Translations under genes and position numbers: made by a program
Assembly (NCBI GenBank): GCA_025738555.1
Contig: JAOVFP010000005.1
Span: forward strand, 3,224,001 to 3,288,000
Reading direction: 5' to 3'
DNA length: 64,000 nt
Source of the DNA: Cyathus striatus
Taxonomy: Eukaryota > Basidiomycota > Agaricomycetes > Agaricales > Nidulariaceae
In this document: positions 47,401 through 58,848 of the stretch, piece by piece
How positions within the stretch are numbered: position 1 is the first letter of the stretch
How the letters are laid out: every line of letters begins with the position of its first letter
Notes under the pieces: generated by a model
Told to the model about the DNA's origin: nothing
The model's database searches: none
What the model saw: only the letters and a program-made list of their open reading frames with translations

Positions 47401-47540
47401 TCACCCACATCCTCCAATTCTTTACCAACTTCCCCTGGTTGTACTGATGGGGCAGTGCTGGTGGCAGCTGCTTCTGAGCCTTGCAGCATGGAAGTTTGCT
47501 CTTCTACATTACTAACTACAAGCTTGTTGGTATGTGACAT
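44449..47540 (-). pseudogene. Gypsy gag polyprotein
   Basis: Begins MSHTNKLVVSNVEEQ (47540). Continues through acidic and Ser-rich segments to a matrix/capsid-like block (TPFTYDGQADLDTFNQW at 45975-45920), then a CCHC zinc knuckle (CFTCKEVGHES, stop, NC; about 45180-45140) and a C-terminal region (45096-44449). Frames are broken by about six stops or shifts. Confidence 0.7.
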
Positions 47541-47628
47541 CTAGATGTTTTTATATATGTGTTTTCAAAGAAAATTGTTAGTAAAATGAAATGGAAAGGA
47601 AAAACTCACCTGGTTGATCAGGCCAGAT

Positions 47629-48282
47629 TGTCATATCCTGTATCACCTACCTCTGGACCCCCATGCCTTACTCCGTGTTTTCCTTTGTTTACTCCAGACT
47701 TTGATTATGTTCTCATTATTAGTTATTGCTTACTGTACATAGATTACTTTTGTTTCCCTTCTTCCATTCTACTGAGCCATCCCCTCAGTTATTGTAGTAT
47801 ACATTCATAGTGAGTCACTTATCATTCTTAAGTGCACCACTATCAGTTTCACTTTACACCATCATATGTGCTCACTTCTCCAACATGTTTTATTATGTTT
47901 AATTAGTTATAGTCTTCATTCTATGTATGCCTACCCTGACCATACTTCTCCACTGGCCTTGGCCAGCGGCCTTTACTTTCTCCAAGTCTCCAGTATTTAA
48001 GTAGTACTCGATTTGTACTTAGACTTTAGTTTCATATTGAACTATGTCCTCACCCTTAGTCTGACTTGAGTTATATCTCTCATCCTTTGTCTTCTCTAAA
48101 GGGCTTGCCCTTACTCCGAAATCTAGGACCAGGAATCCCAGGGGCACAGCACATAAGCTGAAGCCGAAGTCCTACCCCCTGAGTTATTGTTCTCCACCTT
48201 CATCTATTACTCACCCCTTGTTTCTCTGCAGTCACCCTCTTGTACTCTGCTGCCAAGTCAGGCTAGGGGCACAATCATGACA
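47629..48282 (-). repeat. 5' LTR of the Gypsy element, 654 bp
   Basis: On the minus strand it begins TGTCATGATTGTGCCCC and ends GGATATGACA, giving short inverted termini TGTCAT/ATGACA. Gag starts about 90 bases downstream. It shares the word TATGTGCTGTGCC region with the solo LTRs but is otherwise different. The partner LTR is not in the window. Confidence 0.6.
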
Positions 48283-49479
48283 CAGATGCCAGTTACAAGG
48301 GTTAAATGAAACACAAAAAAATGTGAGGTATCCAGATTAAACTCAGAGGAATAGAGCTTTGATGCAGAAACACACTAGGAAAGTTAGTATAAAGTTCAGA
48401 CATTTAAGACTTAGAACTCAAGGATGCATGTCTAAGGTCTCATAGATTGGAACTCTAAAGTACAGTCTATTTTACTGGGTTTATATATGTATTTATGAGA
48501 GGTTAACAAGTCAGAGAAAGTAGATAAGAGTCAGAGAAAAGTATGTATGTGTATGTTTTGTAGGTATTGAGTCAAAGAGAAAGGGTATGGGTAAGGGAAC
48601 AAGAAAGGGAACAGAATGGTGAGTTGAAGGAGAATGGTACTGATGTAATGTATGGTACTGTGAAGTCTAGGCTGGAGAAAGAATGAGCAAATGGAACTGG
48701 GAACCAATGAGATGGAGGAGCAAGTGTGGAGGAGTTGATGGGTGAGAATGGTTACATGACCAATGGATTTGGACTCTGTGGCACATAGATGCTTGATGCA
48801 AGGTTGAGACCTTACACTCATGCTATTTAGCAGGGCAAAACTTGTATCTATGGCCACTCATCAGAATCTCACTTTCACAGCTAGCTTTAATGATAAAAAG
48901 TACTCAGATTAAGTATTAGAATAGAACTGTTGAGCCTGAATTTTTATTTTTTGAATTTTACCTGGAGATCTTGTGTGTTACCTTGGATTATTGACTGGTT
49001 AAAGAAGGTTTCTTAAAATTCTGGCTCAATAATTTTGTTCCATATGTTAAACTATATAACTTTTGTTACCATGATTAGCAGATAAAGTGAAAATCTGAAG
49101 ACTGGGTACAATATTACTGATTTGATGCCTATTTTGGCAGAGAGGTTGGACTATTATGCAATTTAAAATCTATATATTAGACTACTAAAAATATAATTAC
49201 ACAAGATTAAATATACTACTAAATGACATATTATGCAAGTTATTTTAAAGCAATTGAGTGTCTGTAGCAAAAGATATTACACTGGGACAATGCAAAATGG
49301 GCATGTGTCACTGTCATGCTTATGTGACATGCTGGGTTGGTGACCCCCAATTCCTAGCCTCAAGAGTCAAGCCTACTAATTAAAGTTAGTGGGAATGTCA
49401 CCTCACATGATGTAGTCACTGTGACTTCAGAATGTACACATAAGCCCTATTGTAAGGGTAAATATAATAACTCAGTACT
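48283..49479. other. AT-rich stretch with no identified gene
   Basis: CpG-poor. I find no open frame, repeat end or RNA that I can support. Confidence 0.35.
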
Positions 49480-49997
49480 CAGAGCTCTTTCAACCTGAGC
49501 CACCATCATCTATGGTTCCTTGGTTCACTCATGGTCACTGGACTTGGCACTCAGTACTCAATGGTTATACCTCAGACCTCCCCCCAGGGGGAGAGATGAG
49601 GCTATAGCCAGCCCTCAGGGAACTGTTGGATCACTGTGGGTTGATTATGCAATTCATGCACTATTGATGTATCATGATGTATCAGCCAGCAGAATGCCAA
49701 TGCTCACTCCAATGGCTTTGTTTGATTCCATAGTAAAATTTTATTTCATACATATTTAAGTAGATTAGAAAGCAGTCTCACTCTCCTCAGTCACCACTAT
49801 CCTATTGCAAAGCACTGAGGTGAGCAGACTTGATTACATTTGCTGTCAGGGACATGTGCAATGACACCATGTATTCTTTTTGTCCCTTGAGTTTCTCTTC
49901 CTGTCACACACTTCTGTATTTAAGTTGAATAATCTGCATAGCAATTAAATGATCTTAACTGTATGAATAATATATGTTTCAGGACTCTAGTACTGAT
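49480..49997 (+). repeat. CpG-depleted copy of the 13.2-kb repeat plus gene A 3' flank
   Basis: 49480-49552 and 49789-49873 match the outer parts of 13212-13654; the core 49556-49788 is inverted relative to that copy. 49850-49997 matches 8952-9100. CpG positions are mostly TpG or CpA here. Confidence 0.75.
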
Positions 49998-52900
49998 CAA
50001 GGGGGTGTCTTCTGAACAATCCATGAAAGCAACCTATCCCATCACCCCATGGGGAGTGGCTGTGACTAGGCATGGAAATGGCCTGTAGCCAATTGCCAGT
50101 ATGTCACATGACATCAGTGTGTGTGTGTGCATTGCAAGTCTGTGTTTGAGCCTTGACTATTTGACTAGGGCTTTAAAATTATTACATACTGCTTGATACC
50201 ACAATAAAATTTCACATGTAATACATCATGCATATATATACAGTAAAACTACCTTTTTTGCTTCTTTTTTTTTGGAACTACCTTTAATGTACTTGCAGAT
50301 CTTTCTCTTTTCTTTTCCCCCAATTCCCCTTTAATATGCATAATATCATCACTACTCCCTATTCCATGTTCCTTTCAGCTTAAAGCCCAGTTGATGTTAG
50401 TATTTTTAATACATCAGGAAATACCTAACATACATGATTAGGAGAAATAACCACAGTAAAGTATATATAAGCAAATGAATAGCAATTTAAAGGCAATTAA
50501 AGTGAAATTAAGGTCTATAAGTTTTTTTAGGCAAATTAGAATTGGCCCCCCTCTTATTTCGACTTTGATTCACCTAATTTTACCTTATTTCAGCTTATTC
50601 CACCATATTTCAACATATTTTCAAGAATAAGCATTATTAAAGAATGCTTTAGCATTGAATTAATTGGTTATCTGACATGTTATTTCATAAATAAACAATA
50701 GAAATCATTAACATTGAATGTACTACTAAATACATGAACTATATACTACTAGATACATGAACTATGTACTGACTAACATAACTAAGACAACCCTTCAATA
50801 ACCAACATAACATGTGCACTCTCAATCATAAAACATGTAACATACCTTATACACCAGGTACACTACATCATAGATCTATAAATGTGACATAAGTGCTAGT
50901 TGTCACTTGTGAAGCAAGGAAATGGAAAAGAGGAGAGGTACTTACATACCCAGCAACATATGTTGAACTTCAGAAGAAAGACAAGAAAGGTGAGCAAAAA
51001 GTTTGAGGTAACAAGGTAGGGTAGGATGTAGTCTGAGGGAATGAGTACATTAAAGAGGGCACTGACAGAAAGCAGCCAAAACTGTCTGGGTGCATTCTGC
51101 TTCAGGAAGGGCAGGCAGAGTCTGAGTCAATATACACAGATCCTCAATGTGGTTCCAGACATGGCCCCACTGGCAGTGGTGGAGTCAGCCACAGCAGCAG
51201 AGGTGGAGGAGTGGGCTTTGAGAATGAGAATGGAAGTTGATGTGAGTAGGGGATGAACATGGGCTTCTACATGTCATAAAGGGGAAGAGAGCAGAGGAGC
51301 AGAAGGGCAGAAGGGCAGAAGGGCAAGAGGGGCAAGAGGATGACAGATGGAGGGAGGCAAGAATTGACAAGCAGTAAGATTTGGTTAAGTTGAATTCAGG
51401 CTCCAAAGAGCTATGCTGACATGTTGACATGTTGATGACAACATGGCAAATTCAACATGTCACATGACCAGATTAGATTGGTGTGAATGGAGTTTGAAAT
51501 GGAAAATGAAATCCTGATTCCTTGGGTCAACTCATCACTCCCCAGGTGACATGTTGACACATTGACAAGTTCAATTGGCATTAAGTACTCACTCTTTATA
51601 TCTCTCCATAAATTATGTATGTAAATTACAGGATTTAACTAACAACTACTACAACCTGGTGACAACCTACTTAGAAGTAGTATAGATAATACTTTCCATA
51701 AAAACCATGTACTTGATGAAATTCAAAGATATGATTTGCACATAACACTAATGGTGGTCAAATTAAGTTGAACATAATACATTTTAGGGATGTATTAGTA
51801 TTCCCTTTACTTAGAAACCCTTATCCTGTCCTAACCCAATACTTTATTATCTTAATATTTTCACATTAGCTCAAATAAGCTATATTTAGTACATATTTAG
51901 TACATATTAGATACAGTGCACCTTATATTAACTTAAATACACTAATAATCTCTAAATTTGACTAACTTTAACTAAATCTGGCTAACTTTACTAATTTAGC
52001 CAGTGGGGAATTTGCTGATGTAACAGTACATAGTTCTATTTTATTTCTTACCTTTGAATATAATGTAGTCATTTGACTCCTCATTTTTATCATAGTAGAT
52101 TTGCGCTGTTTAAAGTTGAGGTAGTCCCATGAGGTATGTGCTTTTAGTATTTACAGTCTCTGCTTGATCCATAAATATTCTAAAACTATTCAAGTTTGGA
52201 ATTTGTTGGAAATTTAGGCAAGGAGTTCCTCCTGAATATATTATTTGTTACTTTCATTTGCTTTATCTTCCTCTTCAATGCATTTATGTGACCTGAGAAA
52301 TATTTTATCTTGCTCATGATCAAATGCAATAGGTATCTATGAAAGTGGATTTGCTTCATGTCTTTGGTATGGATATGTTGTCCATATAGATCCAGGTTTC
52401 CATAAAACAGCTATTCCAGGACAAGACAGAGGTGTAGCAAGCATCTCAACTGAAGTTCCAGAAGTACCAGCAGTACCAGACCCCTCCTGAATATTCATAG
52501 AAGGGGATAAATTATAGTTCCATTAAAGGCCATTTTTTGTGCCACCTTCTTGCAAGACTTTCCATTTCAATGTTTTGTAAGAGGTTCAAAATTAGCAGAC
52601 ACTGTGAGTGTAATATCTCTTCTGCATCTGTTACATATAATGTGATGACTCCCATCACCTGGGTCAATGGTTGTTGAAATTGATAACTCATCTAATTTAA
52701 TTGTTACTGGTGCTGTTAATCTCTGGACAGGAAGAGGCATGGTTTAAGCAGATTTAGCTGAGGTCAAGCTGAGGAGATTAATCTACATATCAGCAAAGTT
52801 CTAACTCAAGCTTTATAGTGATTCAATGCATGATAGAACTGAATGGCGGTCATCATTTACCAATTGAAATTAATTATAGATACATCCATCGATTTATATA

Positions 52901-53128
52901 TACTAGAAGTACCCTAAACCCACTTTGATATGGTGAACAGATCGAAGATGCATGCTGATTAACAGTGGAGCACCTTCTGTGCATGATTTGGATGAGTGCG
53001 TGCGTGCACTGATGTCATGTGACATACTGGCAACTGGCTACAGGCCATTTCTGCGCCTAGCCACAACCACTTCCCACAGGGTGATGGGATAGGTTGCTTT
53101 CATGGATTGTTCAGAAGACACCCCCTTG
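49998..53128. mobile_element. Large non-autonomous hAT-type element, 3131 bp
   Basis: Terminal inverted repeats of about 130 bp starting CAAGGGGGTGTCTTCTGAAC. The 8-bp duplication GTACTGAT lies at 49990-49997 and 53129-53136. The first eight bases are shared with the element at 21310-22548. The AT-rich interior has no recognisable transposase. The right arm keeps CpGs (GTGCGTGCGTGC) where the left has GTGTGTGTGTGC. Confidence 0.85.
51296..51345 (+). repeat. AGAAGGGC short tandem repeat
   Basis: Five or six copies of AGAAGGGC or AGAGGGGC in tandem inside the 49998-53128 element. Confidence 0.6.
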
Positions 53129-53208
53129 GTACTGATATTAATTACAGCTGTTTGCTGAATGATGTAGCACCAAGGTTGACAGAACACATAGCTGAGTTGA
53201 TCGGCTCA

Positions 53209-55028
53209 AGGACCCCTGATAATACACCAAAATGCCTGATCCTGGTGCAGATAAAATTCAAGAAATTTTTGTAAAATGCCTGTTGAAAGTGCGGATAAAA
53301 TTCACCTTTTTCACAAATATGCCTGTACCAGACATCTGGATAAAATTGTAAGTTCTCAGGTAGGCCTGTTCCCAGTCTGGATAAAATCTATGACATGGGT
53401 GATCTCAAACATGTCTTTGCTTTTTTTTTATCGTCACACCACTGGCTTTACCATTAGTCTACAGGACGTTGCAAAAGTCGTAACTATCAATGCATATTGA
53501 GTTCATTATAAGCAAAACAGGCGAAATGAATCGATTTGGTCAAGATTTGGTTCCAAGCAACAAGCGACCTTGTCATCAAAGCTTCTCAACATCAACAAAC
53601 TGTCCTCAATCTTGTTGATGAAGACTAAGTACATATCATTCAATGCAGGGGACTGGATTTGATAAGACTGCACATTTTCAAGGGATGTGTCATGGGCCAT
53701 GGCAATTACTGGAGACTTTCGACCACTTGTTCATGGCTTCTGGTGCGTGACGCGAAAAATTGGTTTGACCAAGTGTTCAAACTCTGAGTTGATGCGTGAC
53801 ACCTGGTGGTTCTGTTCATGCCCCTACAGCCGCCCGGCACGGGCGGAGAAATCGGCTAATTAAGCGCCATATTTGCCTCAAAACTTATGTTCATGGCAGC
53901 CTGTGACGCGTGACGAATGTGCTCAAGTGTTCAGTTCAAACGCCCTGCGTGACACGTGACTGAACACTTGGTCGAAAGAGTCCAGTAACTACATATCTGA
54001 ATAACGTCCTAGAAATATGTACCTGCATATAATCTGCATACATGATACTTTGCTTGCAGGGTATGTATGTACTTTTATGGGTCTAACAGAATGATCATGC
54101 TGGGGAAAGATATGGATACATTCAATTTGATTATTTATGAGTACTAACTAGCATCTACCTATTCCTTGCTATCTATAATCTATGAAAAGTCTTCAAGCGC
54201 CAGGTATATATACTTGGGATTCTGACAGTGCTCAGTTTGTTAGCATGAAATTCTGCACTAAGCAATTCCACCTTCCAGCCACAGATTTTAGATGTGTTTT
54301 TGAGGTATAAATGTTTCACAATCTGATTGGAAACTCTTCAAAGGTTAGCAGATCACACTGGTGACTGTAAACATTGAAAGGGCCCTTACTTTACTCCGTA
54401 AATGACATAAAAGGTTCAGGACCATGAAGAGAACTGTTAAATACATAGATACAGCTAATTGCAAAATGATAGAACAATTTGCTGCTCACTTCACACTTAG
54501 TCATTGTTTACTTGTGGAGTAAGGCACAACCAAATAAAAACCGGCATGAGGAACTCAACAGACAAGTATGCTACAGATAGTAGTCACAAAATTTAAAATA
54601 AATAAATTCATATCAATTTTGGACATGGGGACTGCAGTGGAGGGTAGCAGAAGTGGGGAAAACAAGCTGCTTGAAAGGGTGCATGTTGTGTTGGTGCTTG
54701 CACCCTTTACGGCAGATGGAGCCAGTTATTGTTTAGTAAACAATTACTAAGCATGAAGCATGCAGCAAATTGTTCTATCATTTCGCAATTAGCTGTAACA
54801 CTTGTACTTGACCTTAAGCAATAAAATCGGGCAGTTCTTTCAAAAACTGCAATTTTCAGGAAATTTTTTGATTTTTGGCAATGCCTGTGCCAACTTCCAG
54901 ATAAAATACAGCTTTTCGCAATCCCTGTGCCAAATTCCAAATAGAATCCTACAAAATCTTGGAAAATTGGGTGCGGAGAAAATTGGGTGTGAGTGGAACA
55001 GGCATTTTGATGTATTATCAGGGGTCCT
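53209..55028. mobile_element. hAT-type element nested in the mariner relic, 1820 bp
   Basis: Terminal inverted repeats starting AGGACCCCTGATAATACA. 8-bp target duplications TCGGCTCA (53201-53208) and TCAGCTCA (55029-55036) differ only at a CpG turned to CpA. Subterminal words ATGCCTG and GGATAAAATT recur at the left end (53230-53390), with AATGCCTG and AGATAAAAT at the right (54880-54910). No transposase recognised. Confidence 0.82.
54452..54795. mobile_element. TA-flanked MITE, 344 bp
   Basis: Inverted repeats of about 58 bp starting CAGCTAATTGC (left) and, on the reverse strand, CAGCTAATTGC from the right, bordered by TA at 54450-54451 and 54796-54797. The first five bases match the mariner-like relic around it. 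Lies inside the 53209-55028 element. Confidence 0.8.
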
Positions 55029-55271
55029 TCAGCTCATCCATCCCGGCCCAGGGACATGGCAGCGCCAGCAACTATCCCTCAATAAGTATATGATGCCTGT
55101 GGTTACCTTCAGTGCCAGTTTTATATTGTATCCTCACCACCAACTCACCACTGTACAAGTTCTGTGAAATATATCATCTTGTTGACCCTGGTAAGTGGAG
55201 AGCATGAGTGAACAACAACAATAAAATACCTGTATGCTGTGTGGGCTGGGCTGGTTATACTACACATCAAT

Positions 55272-55561
55272 ATGGCTGAACGACGCAGTGAATATCTGCC
55301 TGATAACCCTCCTGACTACTATCCTTATCCACAACGACACCCACCACACAACATACAACATTGGCATGCTCCTGTTCTGCCCCACTACTATTCAAATCCA
55401 CCTTACTATTACCCACCCCATGTTCTTCATTCTCCAGTACATCCTGTACTTCAGAATGGGTAGGTGCAGCAGCAACCACCATTTGCACCAACTTCAAGTA
55501 CCTATAGGGACATAAGTTACTCAGATTATAATGGACAATATATACAGCCCATGTACCACTG
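55272..55561 (+). other. Tyr/Pro/His-rich open stretch
   Basis: From ATG 55272 the frame reads MAERRSEYLPDNPPDYYPYP and continues rich in P, Y and H; a TAG at 55461 interrupts it, then it stays open to 55561 (FAPTSSTYRDISYSDYNGQY). It lies within the mariner-like relic on the opposite strand to the DDE fragment. Could be a captured low-complexity exon or chance. Confidence 0.3.
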
Positions 55562-55769
55562 ACTGTGTATGAAAAAATAATGTTTTGACGATCTACATCC
55601 ATTCCAAGCCCATCCATACTCTCGACATGTAGAAAACCTATTCAGGTAACTTTCGTCAACAACAGCAAGCTTGAACCAGTCGGTTGGCTTGGGACTCGGC
55701 AGCACTAGTCCAATCAATTCAGCTATGTGTGCTGTGAACTTGGGTGCTACATCATTCAGCAAACAGCTG

Positions 55770-57171
55770 TAATATGGAGGTTCAGTCAACCATAAACCAA
55801 GGTTGTACATTGACAATGACTTGAATCAGGGCTAAATCAAGGATAAGATTTACGTTGAGAGTCACAGTCTTGCCACTTGCATCGTTCGGATGATTGGAAG
55901 TATGCAGATGCCTGTTCAGATGAGCTACATGGTCCCGAGCTCATGTTTGCATATGGGATATACATTGACGACTCATATCCCGTGCCATCCTGCCCATATC
56001 CCAGAAAGTGCAAACTACCTGCCCTCTACATATCCAGAAACCCCATATACTCATTCAAATCATCAGTGTAAGCTGAAGTAATCCGATATGTCCTCCCATT
56101 GTACATGAAGAACCTCAGGTCCGAATCTGATAACACCAAAGACCTAGAACTGGGTGCATGGTTGGAGGGAGAAGGCACACCTAATGCAAAAGATCCTGAA
56201 CTTGGTACGTTCGCGTGGGGGGTGTCCATTGGCAACTCAGATGCCCCACCGTCATACCTATATCCCAGAAAGCGCAAACTAGCTGCCCTCTTCTCATCTA
56301 GGAGCCCCATATACCCATTCAAATCATCAGCACATGCTGAAGCAGTCTAGTAGGTCTTTCCATCGTAGATAAACATCCCCGAGTCTTAAGGAAGTGGGGA
56401 GTTGGAAGCTGGAGATGACGAGAGGTTGAGGTTTGGGAAGTAGGCATGGTAGATGCAAGATGAACTTGGTATGTGGTTTGGGGGAGCAGACACACTTGCT
56501 GCAGGATGTCCTGAACCTTTAATATTCAGATGAACTGGAGCGCAGGAAGTGTACGCAGGACACACACCATCAACATGTGTAGCATTACTATTCCAATCCT
56601 ACGCTGCCATAGAAGCACTTCCAACTCTACCTCATCCACTGCTATCCCTAGTCAGAGTATCACAGATACGACATGTAGTCTCCTCAGTGCTGGAATATGT
56701 TCTATGCTCCTCAAAAATATCTAACATCACACCTAGAGCAGATGGGGACTCGGAGCCCATATTGGGAGTGTCCTAAGCCATATTGTGATGTGATGTACTG
56801 GATGAGGGAACAGGAGATACCGGTGTATTGTGAGTTGTTGTCGGAGGATAAAGTGGAGGCATAGAGTGGTGGAGGGTTTTATGATGGGAAGGTACCCAAA
56901 CTTCAACATTTCAACGTTCATCGCCCATTAGTGGTAACTGAGAAAGGAATACAGCAGAAGCAATGAGAGTCAAGACATACGTTGAATCACTGACGAGAAA
57001 TAATCCACTAGCGTACTCAAGCATATCTTGCAAAGACGATGCCAATGGGGATGAGAGATCTTGTAGGTAAAGAATGCTAGCTGCTATTGTTGTCAAACCG
57101 TCACATTCTGGCGCTTGCTCTCAGCAGGGCATGCGAGGGAATGGTCTAGTTGTTGGAAGCTGATGGTAAAT
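55770..57171 (-). pseudogene. CpG-depleted second copy of the 13.65-15.0-kb gene fragment
   Basis: 55785-55862 matches 9145-9210, then 55890-57171 matches 13660-14950. The minus strand shows the same repeat blocks (YMGLLDEKRAASLRFLGY, YRITSAYTDDLNEYMGFLD) and the hydrophobic segment (TTIAASILYLQDLSSPL). Interrupted by stops. It ends abruptly at 57171 where the DIRS-type element begins. Confidence 0.6.
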
Positions 57172-57579
57172 ATCTTTGACTCGTGCGCTCCAGGTTCCTT
57201 GGGTGGTAGGGATGTTGCTACAGTGGGGATGGAAAGGTTTATATATGATGGTATTAGGATATTTGGTATGCGTATTTTACTGTTCTTAATGCTATGGTTG
57301 TAGTACTTAAGTGGTCTATTTGGCTATCAGTGATTGTGAAGGATAGGTAATTGAGGGGTGTGGGTGAGAGTGCATGAAGTGCACACTTCCCAACTTGGTT
57401 TATTCTCTCCTGCTGGGGGGCCAGGGCGAGCACTGACTCCCACATGCTAGGCTTGATGCGACGAGTGAGTCTCGGACCCCAACATTTAGGAAAGACTATG
57501 CTTATGTGTTTGCAGATTGATGTTGTTTTGTTGTGCATTGGCATTGTACGTGGTGTAGCTGACAAAACTTGTATGTATG

Positions 57580-58700
57580 TCTGGAGTTGCTTGAATGTAT
57601 GGGGCCACCACTTGTGCATGTCATTGTAGGTACAGCTGGAAAGAGTTGCCTGCCCATCTGCCCTTGGTTTTTATGACTTCGAATGGAACCCCATGCAACA
57701 GATACTCTAGGGTGGATCCGATATGAATGCCGTGTCCTGGCATGGATTTCAAGCTGGCTACTTTGGTCGCTTCTCCAATTCTTGTCATAAAGGCTCTTCT
57801 GGACAAAGGCTTGTGCACCCCTTTGGTGTCTCAGTATGTGAAGAGGTGGCCGTCTATTGGGGGCTGGTTTATGGCCAAATGGTGGGACATTGCCACTTCT
57901 GGGTCTGTGGGTCCATTCTGTCTTGCCCAGAAGACATCTTCTCCTTCAGGCGCCACCTTTGTTCGCGGTATTCGCAAATTGGTTACTTCGTTCCCCTTGC
58001 GGTCTTGGGTTCAGGATAGGTGTCTGGGGGTGATGTATCAGCAAGGGTTGAATTTCTGGTTTACATGTTCCACCGTGAATTCTCCAAGTCAGGCTGTTGC
58101 ATAGAAGCATGTCGTTAAACATGCATATATTGCTGCATCTTTTGGTATGTCAAGATTCAGCCTGCTCTTGATTCCTGTGATGTACCCTGGTGTGTATGGT
58201 TCTCATTTCGCCTTCTTTGAAGTTGCTGGGGTTAATCTGTTTGCTGCTGTTAGCAGGCTATCCACCTCTGCTTGGTTTATCTCCCATGGGATGCAGTGTA
58301 ATAAGTGCCAGGCTTGTATTCCCATTACATAGTTGCATATCGTTTTCCCAGAGTATATGTGTGCAAATTGTACTATGAAAATAGCTAGTATTTCTTGTTG
58401 AATTGGTGTTCTGTCTTCCTCTGTCATATTTCATTTGTTGCAAAAGACTTGGTAGGATAAAAGGCCGCTTCCATATGTAGTGAGGGTGCTTTCTTCCCAG
58501 GCAAATTCCATTACTGCTGCTACTCATTCTTTGTCTTCCCTTGTAACTCCTTGTGTATTTATTGTGATTGCTTGTATGGGTTGCCAGGTTACGAGTCTGT
58601 CTTCTGCCCTGCAATGTGGGTGAAGGTGTGATGAGATTGGGGTGAGTTGTAGTGGATATGGCATAGTGTTTTTTCGGATTGAAGTTCGTGAACATCTTTC
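57580..58700 (-). pseudogene. Tyrosine recombinase of the DIRS-type element
   Basis: N-terminal part at 58427-58203 (FAHIYSGKTICNYVMGIQAW, HCIPWEINQAEVDSLL, AANRLTP). C-terminal catalytic part at 57818-57621 (GHGIHIGSTLEYLLHGVPFE, KTKGRWAGNSFQLYLQ). The H-x-x-R box reads HGIH, with His in place of the catalytic Arg; the nucleophile Tyr is present (FQLY). A TGA follows YLQ where Arg or Lys is expected, then HAQVVAPYIQA. Inactive as read. Confidence 0.75.
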
Positions 58701-58848
58701 TGGGAGTTGGTTTCTTTGTTCCTGGTGTTGTCTTCCTTGTTGTGCCATTGCTCTTCTATGCATTGTATTCAACTGCCCATGTCTCTTCATGTCATCTTTC
58801 ATTGTGGTTGTTTCCCCATCCCTTCTGGTTGTTCTGTTGTTTTGGTTT

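Larger units (their letters stand above)
40400..48282 (-). mobile_element. Ty3/Gypsy retrotransposon, decayed and interrupted
   Basis: Minus-strand order: 5' LTR (48282-47629), gag, protease, reverse transcriptase, RNase H. It is interrupted by a solo LTR at 40809-41572 and probably by a second insertion at 43150-44446. Integrase and the 3' LTR are missing; homology is lost near 40400. CpG is almost absent. Confidence 0.8.
53145..55769 (-). mobile_element. Mariner-like (DDE_3-type) relic with nested insertions
   Basis: About 60-bp terminal inverted repeats starting CAGCTGTTTGCTGAATGATG (53145-53204 and 55710-55769), each bordered by TA, the target duplication of Tc1/mariner elements. The minus strand near 55540-55760 reads LLNDVAPKFTAHIAELIG, then VVDESYLNRFSTCREYGWAW and HYFFI, resembling the first catalytic-Asp region of DDE_3 transposases. 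The rest of the transposase is missing. About 800 bp remain after removing the nested hAT-type element. Confidence 0.65.
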
